Shown: positions 33,693-43,329, counted from the first letter of the stretch. The stretch is 64,000 nucleotides of DNA from Bog-159 sp049516155 (GCA_049516155.1 JBEKTJ010000007.1:1-64000); one strand, 5' to 3'. Numbers and translations: made by a program. Notes: generated by a model not told the origin, from the letters alone.

Positions 33693-34340
33693 ATGTTCCG
33701 CTGTCTGAGCCTGGGACTTGTGTTTATGGCGTCCGCGTTCTCACAGTCACATCCACCGCAAATTCTTGAGGTTTCTCGCGAATATCTCAAGCCGAGTGCC
33801 GTCCAGGCAGTCCATCAGATCGAAGTGGACGCGGCGCAGATTTGCATCCGGTTGAAGTTTCCCCACCGATACCTGGTGATCGAGTCGCTCACCGGGCCGA
33901 AGGAGTTTTGGTATCTCAACGCGTTCGATTCGCAGGTGGCGATGGATGAGGTAAGCAGGGAGTACGAGGCAAACAAGGCCTTGAAATCGGCGTTGGCTGA
34001 GAACCTCAAACGGAAGGCGCCTTATCTGGCGGCGGAATCGACAAACGTTTTCTTGAATTATCGGCCGGAGTTGAGCCGGGAAACTCCGTGGGTGATGGGT
34101 CATGGGCGCTTCCTGGTCACCGCTTGGACGAAAGGGCCGGCCGGCACGGGTGGTACAGTGTTCGAGGGGCCCGACGGCAATCGACTCGTGGTTCGCGCGG
34201 TGCGAACTCGGGCTGAGGCGGCGTCGATGGCGGCAGCAGGGGCGGGAACCCATGTTTTTGCGATACACCCGGAGTTGGGGTGGCCGGACGAAGAGTGGGT
34301 CAAGGCCGATCCACAGTTCTGGCGTCTGCGACTGAGGTAG
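33693..34340 (+). CDS. Secreted hypothetical protein
   Basis: 215 aa with signal peptide (MFRCLSLGLVFMASAFSQ). The sequence opens with LEVSREYLKPSAVQAVHQIE and continues as a mixed alpha/beta protein. I recognise no enzymatic motif. Similar unassigned exported proteins occur in soil acidobacteria, but I cannot name the family. It may be cotranscribed with nothing; it converges on dnaB. Confidence 0.65.
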   Translation: MFRCLSLGLVFMASAFSQSHPPQILEVSREYLKPSAVQAVHQIEVDAAQICIRLKFPHRYLVIESLTGPKEFWYLNAFDSQVAMDEVSREYEANKALKSALAENLKRKAPYLAAESTNVFLNYRPELSRETPWVMGHGRFLVTAWTKGPAGTGGTVFEGPDGNRLVVRAVRTRAEAASMAAAGAGTHVFAIHPELGWPDEEWVKADPQFWRLRLR

Positions 34341-34400
34341 GGCCGCCGCCTGAAATGTGGCCGCCAGGGTTGGCTTCGCCAACTCGCTCCATTAGCTGCC

Positions 34401-35762
34401 TTACTCTTCCACGTCGCCCAAATCCGCCGCCCGATTTTCGAACTTGGTGAACTCGTGCAGGAACACCATTTCGATCTTCCCCACCGGCCCGTTGCGCTGT
34501 TTGGCCAGAATCAGCTCTGCTTGGCCCCGCAGGCTCTCGTCCTGCGGCCGATAGACTTCTTCCCGAAAGATGAAGGCCACCAAGTCGGCGTCCTGTTCGA
34601 TGGATCCCGATTCGCGCAGATCGCTGAGCTGCGGCCGGTGGTCGCCCTGCCGCGTTTCGGGGGCGCGGTTGAGCTGCGAGAGCACGATCATCGGCACGTT
34701 CAGATCCTTCGCCAGCAGCTTCATGCCGCGCGAGATAGTGCTGATCTCCTGGTTGCGGTTCTCGAAGCGCCCGCGCCCGGACATCAATTGCAGGTAGTCG
34801 ATGATTACCAGTCCCAGCCCGTGCTCCGCCTTGGTGCGGCGCAGCTTGGCGTGAATATCCATCAGATGGATGCCGGCCGTATCGTCGATGAATAGCGGCG
34901 CTTCCACCAGGCTCGAGGCGGCCGCCTGCAGGCGCTTGCGCTCGTCGGCGCTGAGGTAGCCGGCGCGGAATTTCTGGCTGTCGACGCGCGCGGTGGCGCA
35001 AAGCATACGGGTCAGCAGCGACTCCTTCGACATTTCGAGCGAAAAGACCGCCACCGTCCGCTTCACCTTGGTGGCCACGTGCTGCGCGATGTTCAGCGCC
35101 AGCGCCGTCTTGCCCATGGAAGGCCGCGCGGCCAGGATGAACAAATCGCCGGCGTGCAGGCCGCTGGTTTTCTCGTCGAGCTTGGTGAAACCCGTGCTGA
35201 TGCCCTTGACGCGCTTGCTGGGATCCAAGAAGGCGTTCAGACCGCCCTGGTACTCGTCGATTACCTGGCGGGGGCTGACCAGCCCGCTCTTGACGCGGTC
35301 CTCGCCGAGCTTGAGCAGCGTCTCTTCGGCGCCGGACAGGATCTCGTCCGGCTCCTCTTCGCCCATCAGGCAGCGGTTCATCAAGTGCTGCGAGGCGAAG
35401 ATGATCTTGCGCAGGACGGCCTTATCCTTCACGATGCGGATGTAGGCATCGATGTTGAGGATTTGCGGCAGGCCGTCGTCGAGCGAAACCAGGTAGCTGA
35501 GGCCATCGCAGGATTCGAGCTCGTTGAAGCGCATCAGTTCGTTGGCCACGGTGACGCGGTCGATACGCTCGCCGCGTTCGTTCAGCTCGCCCATGCGAGT
35601 GAAGATGCGGCGATGCTTTTCGAGGCTGAAATCGTCGGGCCGGAGTTCGCCGGCGGCCTGTATATAAAGGCTGTCGTTGAGCAGGATGGAGCCAAGCACG
35701 AAACGCTCGGCGTCGAGATTGCTGGGCAGGCCCTTATCCAGGGCTATGGAAGTCGCTGACAT
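34401..35762 (-). CDS. dnaB: Replicative DNA helicase
   Basis: 453 aa. N-terminal DnaG-binding domain (DAERFVLGSILLNDSLY), linker, then the RecA-like helicase core with Walker A ARPSMGKTAL, FSLEMSKESLLTRMLC, Walker B VIIDYLQLM and SQLNRAPETR. Full length for DnaB (about 450-470) and no intein. It unwinds DNA ahead of the replication fork as a hexamer. Single gene. The 264 bp upstream (35763-36026) hold no gene I can support. Confidence 0.97.
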   Translation of the reverse strand: MSATSIALDKGLPSNLDAERFVLGSILLNDSLYIQAAGELRPDDFSLEKHRRIFTRMGELNERGERIDRVTVANELMRFNELESCDGLSYLVSLDDGLPQILNIDAYIRIVKDKAVLRKIIFASQHLMNRCLMGEEEPDEILSGAEETLLKLGEDRVKSGLVSPRQVIDEYQGGLNAFLDPSKRVKGISTGFTKLDEKTSGLHAGDLFILAARPSMGKTALALNIAQHVATKVKRTVAVFSLEMSKESLLTRMLCATARVDSQKFRAGYLSADERKRLQAAASSLVEAPLFIDDTAGIHLMDIHAKLRRTKAEHGLGLVIIDYLQLMSGRGRFENRNQEISTISRGMKLLAKDLNVPMIVLSQLNRAPETRQGDHRPQLSDLRESGSIEQDADLVAFIFREEVYRPQDESLRGQAELILAKQRNGPVGKIEMVFLHEFTKFENRAADLGDVEE

Positions 35763-36026
35763 GGCGGAGTCTTTAGGTTACAGGCGCGTGACGCCCAGCG
35801 CACCTGCTTTCTTGGCGCTGTGTTTTGATCCGCTTAGCCTCTGTATAAAACATAGCGTTCGCGCCGGTTCGGGCCGCGCGCGCAAATCGTTCAGAATCAG
35901 GCCGCGGGACTTCGCGGCACACACGTATGCTGGTTTTTGCACATCCGTTCCACAGGCCGTTTGGAAAGGCAAAAACAAATCAAGTTTCTTCTGTTTTACC
36001 TTATTCCTGGCGGAAAGCCAAGAGCT

Positions 36027-37418
36027 TTATGCCGAAGCACACGGAGCGGACGCGGATTTCCCGGCAGGCACGCACGCCGGCCGGAAGCGCGCGCTGAAAT
36101 GCCGCAGGAAAGGTGGCTCCGCGGCGATCTCCAACCCGCGGATCTCATCCTTGCGCGCGTTCACTTCGAGGATGGCCTCAACCACATAGTCGATGTGGCT
36201 CTGGGTGTAGACGCGGCGCGGGATGGCCAGACGCAGCAGCTCGTGCCGCGCTTGATCGCCGAACATGACCGACCCGATCTCGACCGAGCGTATGCCGGCG
36301 TGGCGGTATAACTCTACAGCCAGCGCCTGCCCCGGAAACTGCGCGCGGGGAATGTGCGGCAGCATGCGCGCCGCATCGATATAGATGGCGTGGCCGCCGG
36401 GCGGTTCCACGATGGGGACACCGCGGTCCGCGATGTGCCGCCCCAGGTAGCTGGTGGAAATGATGCGGTAATTCAGATAGGCTGGGTCGAGCACTTCCTG
36501 CAGCCCGACCGCGATGGCCTCCAGGTCGCGGCCCGCAAGTCCTCCATAGGTCGGAAAGCCTTCCGTCAGGATCAGCAGGTTGGTCTCCTGCACGGCGAGG
36601 CGGTCGTCATTCGTCGAGAGGAAGCCGCCGATGTTGGCGAAGGCGTCCTTCTTCGCCGAAAAGGTGCAGCCATCCGCCAGAGAAAACATTTTCTGGGCAA
36701 TCTGTTTCGGCGTCCAACTGGCGTAACCCGGCTCCCGCTGCTGGATAAACCAGGCGTTCTCGGCGAAACGGCAGGCGTCCAGATAGAACGGAATCCCGTA
36801 GCGCGAGGTCACCCGGCGCACCGCTTCGATATTGGCCATCGACACCGGCTGGCCGCCGCCGGAATTGTTGGTAACCGTGAGCATGGCCAGCGGAATATGT
36901 TCGGCGCCGGTTTCTTGGATCAGGCGCTCCAGGGCCTCCACGTCCATATTGCCCTTGAAATCGAGGCGCGCCTGGGTGTCGGCGGCCTCGGGAATGGGCA
37001 GATCCACGGCGCGCGCGCCGGTGAACTCGATGTTGGCGCGGGTGGTGTCGAAGTGCGTATTGTTGGGAACCACGTGTCCGGGCCGGCACATCACGGTGAA
37101 TAGGATGCGCTCCGCGGCGCGGCCCTGGTGGGTGGGGATCATGTGGCGGAAACCGGTCAGATCGTCGACCACCCGCTTCATGCGGAAGAAGCTTTCGCTA
37201 CCGGCGTAGGATTCGTCGCCGCGCATCAACGCCGCCCACTGGCCGGTGGACATGGCGCTGGTCCCCGAGTCGGTGAGCAGGTCAATCAGGATATCCTTAG
37301 CTTCGATGAGGAACAGGTTGTAGCCCGCCGCTTCGAGCAGGCGTTCGCGTTCCTCGCGCGTGGTGTGGCGCAAGGGCTCTACGCTTTTGATCCGGAATGG
37401 TTCGATGATGGTGTGCAT
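36027..37418 (-). CDS. tnaA: Tryptophanase (beta-eliminating lyase)
   Basis: 463 aa. PLP enzyme with IDLLTDSGTSAMS, PTHQGRAAE, NNSGGGQPVSMAN and the PLP lysine in SAKKDAF (second Lys, about 257). Tryptophanase and tyrosine phenol-lyase are close; here FAENAWFI and the terminal LRHFSARF carry the tryptophanase-type residues (His at about 440, where tyrosine phenol-lyase has Phe). So indole, pyruvate and ammonia from tryptophan are the likely products, though some mid-chain stretches (ANIGGFLSTND) look lyase-like. No TnaC leader was recognised. Confidence 0.85.
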   Translation of the reverse strand: MHTIIEPFRIKSVEPLRHTTREERERLLEAAGYNLFLIEAKDILIDLLTDSGTSAMSTGQWAALMRGDESYAGSESFFRMKRVVDDLTGFRHMIPTHQGRAAERILFTVMCRPGHVVPNNTHFDTTRANIEFTGARAVDLPIPEAADTQARLDFKGNMDVEALERLIQETGAEHIPLAMLTVTNNSGGGQPVSMANIEAVRRVTSRYGIPFYLDACRFAENAWFIQQREPGYASWTPKQIAQKMFSLADGCTFSAKKDAFANIGGFLSTNDDRLAVQETNLLILTEGFPTYGGLAGRDLEAIAVGLQEVLDPAYLNYRIISTSYLGRHIADRGVPIVEPPGGHAIYIDAARMLPHIPRAQFPGQALAVELYRHAGIRSVEIGSVMFGDQARHELLRLAIPRRVYTQSHIDYVVEAILEVNARKDEIRGLEIAAEPPFLRHFSARFRPACVPAGKSASAPCASA

Positions 37419-37435
37419 GGGAAGGAAGGGTGGCG

Positions 37436-37522
37436 AGAAGACAGAAGTCAGGAGACAGGAGTCAGAATACCCGAGGGGCAGAACGTTATTCTGACTCCTG
37501 ACTTCTGTCTCCTGTCTTCTTA
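37436..37522. repeat. Inverted pair of GAAGTCAGGAG-type repeats
   Basis: The left arm (37436-37469, GAGAAGACAGAAGTCAGGAG onward) and right arm (37487-37522) are largely complementary, differing by the order of two internal blocks. They belong to the same family as 3748-3784. The right arm supplies the stop codon of the kinase gene. As RNA it could fold into a long hairpin between kinase and tryptophanase genes. Confidence 0.7.
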
Positions 37523-38446
37523 TTCCGCCTTCGAGTAATAGTACGTGTATTTGCTATAGAGTTCCGAGGCGCGCGCGCCGTTCGCCACGATGCCGAGCAC
37601 ATTGTTCTCGCATAGCGATTGCATCGCGCGGGTCACGTTGTCGAAGGTGGTGGAGCCGATCTTGACTACGAGAATGGTGCCGTCCGCCAGAGTTGAGAGC
37701 AGGTTCGCATCCGCCGAAAACAGCAGGGGCGGCGTATCGAAGATAGCCCAGGTAAACACCTTGGGCAACTCTTCGAACAGTATCCTGGCCTGCCTGGTAT
37801 TCAGCAGTTCCAGCGGATTCTTTACGGGCGAGCCGGCGGGCAGCACGTACAAGTTCATACCGGCTACTCTGCGCAGCGCGCCGGAAAGCGGCACTTCACC
37901 CATCAGGTAATCCGTGAGGCCGGGGGCACGATCGATCTGGAACAAATTGTGAATCAAGGGCCGCCGCAGGTCGAAGTCTCCGAGCAGTACGCGGTTTTCC
38001 GTTAAATGGGACTCGGCCAGGGCCAGATTCACGGCGGTGAAGGTCTTGCCCTCGGCGGGCGACGGGCTGCTGATCACGACGGTGTGCAGCGGTTGCAGCG
38101 TTTGCAAATGATTGAGGCGTGTGCGCAGAGTTCGGAATTCCTCGGCCGGGGTTTCATGCGAGCGCTGCAGGTCGAGCAAATGCGATTCCGGCGCGGGCTG
38201 GAAGGCAACCTCCGGCACGTTGTCCAGGATCGCCGGGTGCAGTCCGCCAGGCGCGGAGTCCTCCATAGCCGCACGCGTGGTCCCGTTCTCCAACGGCCGC
38301 GGCGGTTCCTGCCGAACCGGGCTGTGGTCAAAACTCCGGTCAAAATTCCCGTCAAGGAGCGGCGGCGGGATCGCGGCGTTTCCGTTTTCCAAATTCAACA
38401 CGCCGGTTTGTTCGGCGCGGCGCAGGGCATCGTGGACTCGGCTCAT
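37520..38446 (-). CDS. Bacterial tyrosine kinase of exopolysaccharide synthesis (CpsD/Wzc C-terminal type)
   Basis: 308 aa from ATG 38446 (MSRVHDALRRAEQ). Walker A SPSPAEGKTFTAVNLA, Walker A' LLGDFDLRRP and Walker B WAIFDTPPLL define a BY-kinase. The C-terminus is a Tyr cluster (SKYTYYYSKAE) that would be autophosphorylated. It acts on the membrane activator encoded 7 nt upstream (Wzz-like). The last codons and stop fall in dispersed-repeat DNA. Confidence 0.9.
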   Translation of the reverse strand: MSRVHDALRRAEQTGVLNLENGNAAIPPPLLDGNFDRSFDHSPVRQEPPRPLENGTTRAAMEDSAPGGLHPAILDNVPEVAFQPAPESHLLDLQRSHETPAEEFRTLRTRLNHLQTLQPLHTVVISSPSPAEGKTFTAVNLALAESHLTENRVLLGDFDLRRPLIHNLFQIDRAPGLTDYLMGEVPLSGALRRVAGMNLYVLPAGSPVKNPLELLNTRQARILFEELPKVFTWAIFDTPPLLFSADANLLSTLADGTILVVKIGSTTFDNVTRAMQSLCENNVLGIVANGARASELYSKYTYYYSKAE

Positions 38447-38453
38447 CGTCTTC

Positions 38454-40121
38454 CTAACTCTTGCCAAAATAGTAGTAGTACATCGAACTGCTCATGGCGA
38501 TGGTGCCTATAATGATGGCCGTGGACCAGCCCAGCCAGAACAGACGCCGCTTACGGCGCACCAGCAGCGCATTCTCCAACAGTGGGATGCTGCTCAGCAC
38601 CGGCAGGTTGGTGTACGCGCGGACGTCTTTCAGATTCTTCAGGGAAGTGTCCTTCATTTCCTTCGCGCCGGCCATAAACACGCCGAAAAAGAGCCCCAGC
38701 CCGGTGCCGGCTGCAGCCATCAGCAGACGGTTGGGCTCGCTGGCCTGCTCTGGCAGGGAGGCGGGGTCCAGCGTCTCCAGATTCTCGCCGGCCTTGCGCT
38801 CTTCCAAGTCGCTGGATGTTTCCGAAACCTGCATCTTCTTGGCCTTGTCGTCGTAATCCGCCTTGGCGATGGCGTAATCGCGCACCAGACTTTCGTATCT
38901 TTGCTCGTTGACGGGGCTGGCTTCGATCCGCGCGCGGTATTCGGCGATTTCCGTTTGCAATCCCTTAAGCTGCTTGGTGCGTTCCTCAATCTCCATATTG
39001 CGCGCCTGAATCTGGGCCTTCACGCCTGCTTCCTGAAACTGCAAGGTCTCGAGCGACTGCGCCACTTGCGGATTCGCCGCCTTTTTGGGCGCACCGGCCT
39101 TGGCAGCGGCGTTAACCTCTTCCTTTTCGAGGTCGTCCCGCTGTTTGGTAAGCACCCGCAATTGGGCTTCCAAACTGCGGATCTCGGGATGGTCCTCTTT
39201 ATAGGTCTGCCGCGCCGCCGAAAGCTTGGTCTCGAAATCCAAGATCCTGTTGTTCAGTTGGATGATGCGCTCGTTCTTCACGGCCTCGCGGCCGGAGGTC
39301 TGGTCCAGGTTAGAGCCGATAAAAGTAGCCTGATGCTCCAAACCCTGGAGGTTGTTCTCCAACAACATCTTTTCCTGCGCATCCCGGCTGATACTCTCAT
39401 TGAGGCTGCTCTGCTGAACCTCAAGGGCGTTGACCGCCTGCAGATTCGATTGCAACTGATCGGGAAGCCGCCCCGCGTTCTGCATCTTGAACTTGGCAAT
39501 CTCCCCGTCCAAGCGGTCCATGGTGTCCTTTGCGGACTTGAGCTGATCGCCCAAAAACTGCGTGGTGGTGTTGGCTTGCTGGCGAAGCTGATTGTTGGTC
39601 TCTTCGGTAAACTTGGATACCAGTTGGGCTACCACAGCCTGCGCCTTATACCGGTCGGAGTACGAGAAGCTGATCTCGAAAGCCGAGGCGAACCTCTGTT
39701 GGGGCTGTCCGCCGCCCGCATCCCGGATGTTGATGTGAATAGCCTTGCGCATCTGCTCGATGACGTCTTCCATGGGCTTGCGCAGGCGTTCCTTGGGATA
39801 AAGATTGAGGGAGGGACGCTGAATCAACTCCTGCAGTTGGGTGCGGCTCTCAATCTGTTGCTGCATGGCCCCCAGACGTTCCGCCATCTGGGTGCTGATA
39901 TTACTGGGCACCAGGCGCTCGGAAATCTGCTGCGGAGTGATGCGCATCACCGCCGTGGAAACGAAGGTGTCCGGCCAAAGAAACGCCACTACTACGGCGA
40001 TGACCAACCCGGCGAAGGTGGGTCCCACAATCCAGGAACGATAGCGCCGCAGAATGTCGATATAGTCTTCGACGTCCGGCGGGCGCCGGGAAACACTGAC
40101 GTAGCCTTGCTGGGGTACCAT
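38454..40121 (-). CDS. Wzz/GumC-like polysaccharide co-polymerase
   Basis: 555 aa. A membrane helix near the N-terminus (about 30-50) and another near the C-terminus flank a long periplasmic coiled coil (about 190-410). EPNRLLMAAAGTGLGLFFG is the Pro-rich second membrane segment of the family. It sets chain length and activates the BY-kinase downstream. No glycosyltransferases follow, so the sugar-assembly genes are elsewhere. Confidence 0.9.
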   Translation of the reverse strand: MVPQQGYVSVSRRPPDVEDYIDILRRYRSWIVGPTFAGLVIAVVVAFLWPDTFVSTAVMRITPQQISERLVPSNISTQMAERLGAMQQQIESRTQLQELIQRPSLNLYPKERLRKPMEDVIEQMRKAIHINIRDAGGGQPQQRFASAFEISFSYSDRYKAQAVVAQLVSKFTEETNNQLRQQANTTTQFLGDQLKSAKDTMDRLDGEIAKFKMQNAGRLPDQLQSNLQAVNALEVQQSSLNESISRDAQEKMLLENNLQGLEHQATFIGSNLDQTSGREAVKNERIIQLNNRILDFETKLSAARQTYKEDHPEIRSLEAQLRVLTKQRDDLEKEEVNAAAKAGAPKKAANPQVAQSLETLQFQEAGVKAQIQARNMEIEERTKQLKGLQTEIAEYRARIEASPVNEQRYESLVRDYAIAKADYDDKAKKMQVSETSSDLEERKAGENLETLDPASLPEQASEPNRLLMAAAGTGLGLFFGVFMAGAKEMKDTSLKNLKDVRAYTNLPVLSSIPLLENALLVRRKRRLFWLGWSTAIIIGTIAMSSSMYYYYFGKS

Positions 40122-40178
40122 AAATCCGAGACTCTCTCTTTCCTAAAATCGGCTGCTGGCCGAAATTTCTGCACTACT

Positions 40179-40841
40179 TCATGGCACAATGATCTGGTCG
40201 CCTGGTTTCACCAGGATATTCTGCTCCATTTTCTTGCCGTGGGTGACTTCGTGGTAGTTGAACTTCAGCCGCTCACTGCCGCGCAGAATGACAATTTTCT
40301 TAGTATTGGCGAAATCGCGAAAGCCGCCCGCATTCACCAGTGCCTCTAAGACCGTAGTATCGATCACCAGCGGGTACGATCCCGGCTTGTTGACCTCGCC
40401 CTGGATGTAATACTTCTTACTGTTGACCCGCTCCACGCCGACCGTCACTTCCGGATGGACCATGATTTTCTGCAGGCTCTCGGCGATATTAAGGCTCAAC
40501 CGTTCCGGAGTAAGCCCGGCCGCCTGGATCTCCCCGACCAGGGGAACCGAAACCTTGCCGTCCGGGCGCACCACAAACTGGCCGGAGTTTTCCGGCTCGT
40601 GCCAGACCCGGATGGAAATAACGTCCTCGGCGCCGATAAGGTAGGCCTTCGGATCCACAGGCGCCGCGGGGACGGCAGGCTTGGCGCCCCCCCCCGGTTC
40701 GGTGGCGCCCTTGGCCGGATCGGCCTTGTCAAGGCCAGTTTGTACCGCCGGAGCCTGCGGATCCGGGGCAGGCTGTTGACCGGCGAGCATGCCGCATAAC
40801 CCCAAGATCAGCAGCGCACGCGCTCCAATCGCATTCCGCAT
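40179..40841 (-). CDS. Wza-like polysaccharide export protein (SLBB domain)
   Basis: 220 aa with signal peptide (MRNAIGARALLILGLCGMLA). A Pro/Ala-rich linker (about 20-65) precedes the export domain (YLIGAEDVISIRVWHEPENS, DGKVSVPLVGEIQAAGLT) and one SLBB domain (YIQGEVNKPGSYPLVIDTTV). It is shorter than Wza (about 380), with one SLBB unit and no visible lipobox. First gene of a three-gene export/kinase operon. Confidence 0.9.
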   Translation of the reverse strand: MRNAIGARALLILGLCGMLAGQQPAPDPQAPAVQTGLDKADPAKGATEPGGGAKPAVPAAPVDPKAYLIGAEDVISIRVWHEPENSGQFVVRPDGKVSVPLVGEIQAAGLTPERLSLNIAESLQKIMVHPEVTVGVERVNSKKYYIQGEVNKPGSYPLVIDTTVLEALVNAGGFRDFANTKKIVILRGSERLKFNYHEVTHGKKMEQNILVKPGDQIIVP

Positions 40842-40993
40842 TCATATACAGTTTACAGCAATCGCCGCTACAGCCGACAATTTCTTTGCGTGTAACCGCG
40901 TGGTAGCGGGCGGGTTATGGGAGATATCTCACGGGCGGAAGCGGCGGCGGGCCGTGCAAGCCCGGCTATTCCGCCATCCCACATATTTTCCGC

Positions 40994-41029
40994 TTGACAT
41001 TTTTATTCGATAGTACTAATTTCTTAGTA
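40994..41029 (+). promoter_or_regulatory. Promoter and BlaI-type operator, possibly leaderless
   Basis: TTGACA (40994-40999) and a weak TAATTT -10 (41017-41022) frame an inverted repeat TACTAA-TTTC-TTAGTA (41014-41029) that overlaps the ATG of the BlaI-like gene. The arms resemble the TACTA/TAGTA half-sites of BlaI/MecI. A start about 7 bp after the -10 would fall at the ATG, giving a leaderless mRNA. Autorepression is the likely control. Confidence 0.6.
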
Positions 41030-41403
41030 TGCGACCGCCGAGCAAGACCCTCACCGACCAGGAACTGGAGATTATGAAAATCGTCTGGGAGCGGCAGGCG
41101 TCCACGGTCAGGGACGTCTACGAGGCCCTGCGGGAGCGCCGCAAAGTGGCCTACACCACGGTGATGACCATGATGAAAATCCTGGAACAGAAGGGCTACC
41201 TCAACCGGAAGCAGGCGGAGCGCGCCTACGTGTACCGTCCGGCGCAGCCGAAAAGCAGAGTGATCGGCGCCATGGTGCGGGATTTCGTGAATCGCGTGTT
41301 CAACGGTTCAGCGGAGCCCCTGCTGGTGCATCTGATCGAAGACCGCCACTTGGCGCCGGAGGAAATCGAGGAGATCCGCCGCCTGATCGGAGGCCGGCCA
41401 TGA
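41029..41403 (+). CDS. BlaI/MecI-family repressor
   Basis: 124 aa. Winged-helix motif LTDQELEIMKIVWERQASTV and VAYTTVMTMMKILEQKGYLN with the downstream dimerisation helices (SAEPLLVHLIEDRHLAPEEI) are those of BlaI. Such repressors are inactivated by proteolysis triggered by a paired M56 sensor, whose gene overlaps by 4 nt. In Acidobacteria these pairs commonly lack a beta-lactamase; the neighbour here is a TonB receptor. Confidence 0.92.
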   Translation: MRPPSKTLTDQELEIMKIVWERQASTVRDVYEALRERRKVAYTTVMTMMKILEQKGYLNRKQAERAYVYRPAQPKSRVIGAMVRDFVNRVFNGSAEPLLVHLIEDRHLAPEEIEEIRRLIGGRP

Positions 41404-43184
41404 ACGCGGCGCATTGGCTGGTTAATTTAGCCGCCTGGAGCGCCCAAGCCGGCGCGCTGATCGCGGCCGGAGGCTTAGCCGCCTGGGCCTTCGGGTTGCG
41501 TGTGCCGCGTCTCCGGCTGGCGTATTGGCAAACGCTGCTGGCAGTCTGTCTGCTGCTCCCAGCCGTGGAACCCTGGCGCCGCGCGGCGGATTCGAACGTG
41601 GAGGTCAGCACGGCGGCAGCCAGACTGGTTCCCGCGGGACGCCCGGCCATATATTTCCCGCCATGGCGACAGGTTTTGCTGCTGGTCCTGGCCTGCGGTT
41701 GCGCCGCGCGAGCGCTGTGGCTGGCGGTGGGATTCGCCAAGCTGCGCCGCTGGCGCCGGGATGCGGGTGCGTTCGCGCTCCCGCCGCGCCTCGAGTTACT
41801 GCGCGCGGCTGTTGCGCCACGGGCGGACTTTCGGCGGCTGCCGTCGCTGGCCGGTCCCGTGACCTTTGGATTGTCCCGGCCAATAGTGGTATTGCCCGGC
41901 CACTTCGGCGAATTGCCGGCGGAGGTTCAAGAAGCCATCGTCTGCCATGAATTACTGCACGTGCGGCGCCGGGATTGGATCGTCACCGTGATGGAACAAG
42001 CCATCCGTGCGGCGCTGTGGTTCCATCCGGCCGTCTGGTGGTTGATCGGCCAAGCCCAACTGGCGCGCGAACAGACGGTGGATGGCCTAGCCGTCGCGCT
42101 CACCGGAAATCGCGCGCATTACCTGCATGCCCTGCTGGCCATGGCCGGCAACCGGCCGGCGTTGGATCTGGCGCCGGCAGCCCTGTTCTTGCGAAAGCGT
42201 CACCTGAAGAATCGGGTGGCCCTGCTGTTGAAGGAGGTTACTATGTCGAAACGAAGTCTGATATCGTTCTGCGCCACCAGTTGCGGAGTGTTGTTCGCCG
42301 CAGGCTGGCTCGCGCTCCACACATTTCCGCTGCAGGCGGCGCCCGTGCCCCAGGATGCAGCCCAATCGAACCTGTTGCACAGTGTCCCACCGAAGTACCC
42401 GCCGGCCGCCCGCGAGAAGCATATCGAGGGCGCGGTGGTGCTGGAAGTTCACATCGACGCTGAGGGCCACGTGTCCGACACGAAAGTACTCAGCGGACCC
42501 GAGGAACTGCGCAGCGCCGCGCTCGAAGCCATATTGCAGTGGCATTATTCGCCCCAGGCCATGACGCTGCCCGCAGTTACGCAAGTGACCATGAACTTCA
42601 AGCTGCCCAAGGATGGCGCGGCCGCGGTGGCGCAGCCCGAAAACGTGCTGGCGGAAGGCAAGCGCGTGACGCTGAAGAGCATCACGGTGGAGGGTCTGAC
42701 GCCCTCTGCCCGCGATGAGTTGCTGCAGCGGCTGCCGGTCCACCAGGGAGACACGGTGGACGCGGACGCCATGCGCACCGTAATGGCCGATGTGCTCGCC
42801 TTTGACGAGCATCTGCGGGCGATTCTGAGCCTCTCGGACGAAAACTCCGGCAGCTTGCGGATCCGCCTGATGCCGGCGGACGTTCCCGGATCACCTCGGA
42901 TTCGCGTGGGCGGGAATGTGCAGCAGGCCAAACTGGTGTCGCAGGTACGCCCGGTCTATCCGCCGGAAGCTAAGGCACAGGGCATTCAGGGCAAGGTGAC
43001 GCTGCAGGCCATCCTTGACAAGGACGGGACGGTGGCGAATCTGGTGGTGGTCAGCGGCGACCCCATGCTTGTACCCGCGGCGATGGAAGCCGTGAGGCAG
43101 TGGAAGTACCAGACGACGCTGCTGAATGGCGAGCCAGTCGAGGTGGTGACGCAGATCGACATAAATTTCACTTTATCGAAGTGA
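41400..43184 (+). CDS. BlaR1-like M56 metallopeptidase with TonB-C domains
   Basis: 594 aa. The N-terminal part has several membrane helices and the zinc motif HELLH (His183, in CHELLHVRRRDW) with a downstream Glu in AREQTVDG. After a further membrane helix (about 290-310) come a TonB C-terminal-like domain (about 320-400: PPKYPPAAREKHIEGAVVLE), a POTRA-like stretch (about 415-500: VTLKSITVEGLTPSARDELL) and a second TonB-C-like domain (about 510-594: RPVYPPEAKAQGIQGKVTLQ). BlaR1 itself ends in a penicillin-binding domain; here TonB-like domains take its place. It may sense outer-membrane or energy state and cleave BlaI. Confidence 0.87.
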   Translation: MNAAHWLVNLAAWSAQAGALIAAGGLAAWAFGLRVPRLRLAYWQTLLAVCLLLPAVEPWRRAADSNVEVSTAAARLVPAGRPAIYFPPWRQVLLLVLACGCAARALWLAVGFAKLRRWRRDAGAFALPPRLELLRAAVAPRADFRRLPSLAGPVTFGLSRPIVVLPGHFGELPAEVQEAIVCHELLHVRRRDWIVTVMEQAIRAALWFHPAVWWLIGQAQLAREQTVDGLAVALTGNRAHYLHALLAMAGNRPALDLAPAALFLRKRHLKNRVALLLKEVTMSKRSLISFCATSCGVLFAAGWLALHTFPLQAAPVPQDAAQSNLLHSVPPKYPPAAREKHIEGAVVLEVHIDAEGHVSDTKVLSGPEELRSAALEAILQWHYSPQAMTLPAVTQVTMNFKLPKDGAAAVAQPENVLAEGKRVTLKSITVEGLTPSARDELLQRLPVHQGDTVDADAMRTVMADVLAFDEHLRAILSLSDENSGSLRIRLMPADVPGSPRIRVGGNVQQAKLVSQVRPVYPPEAKAQGIQGKVTLQAILDKDGTVANLVVVSGDPMLVPAAMEAVRQWKYQTTLLNGEPVEVVTQIDINFTLSK

Positions 43185-43329
43185 GCGGACGCGCCGGGAC
43201 CAGGGTCTCGGCGCTCCACAATCCGCAGGGATCCCGCGCCTACAAGCCCAAACCTCCCGCCCCTCCGCCCGTCTATCCCAACATCGGGCTATAGTATATA
43301 AAGCTGCGCAACCCACATTCGAGGATCTC

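Noticed and set aside
38112..40349. 745-codon plus-strand ORF opposite kinase and Wzz-like genes
   Set aside because: Spans two real genes and an intergenic gap; Leu/His-rich shadow composition.
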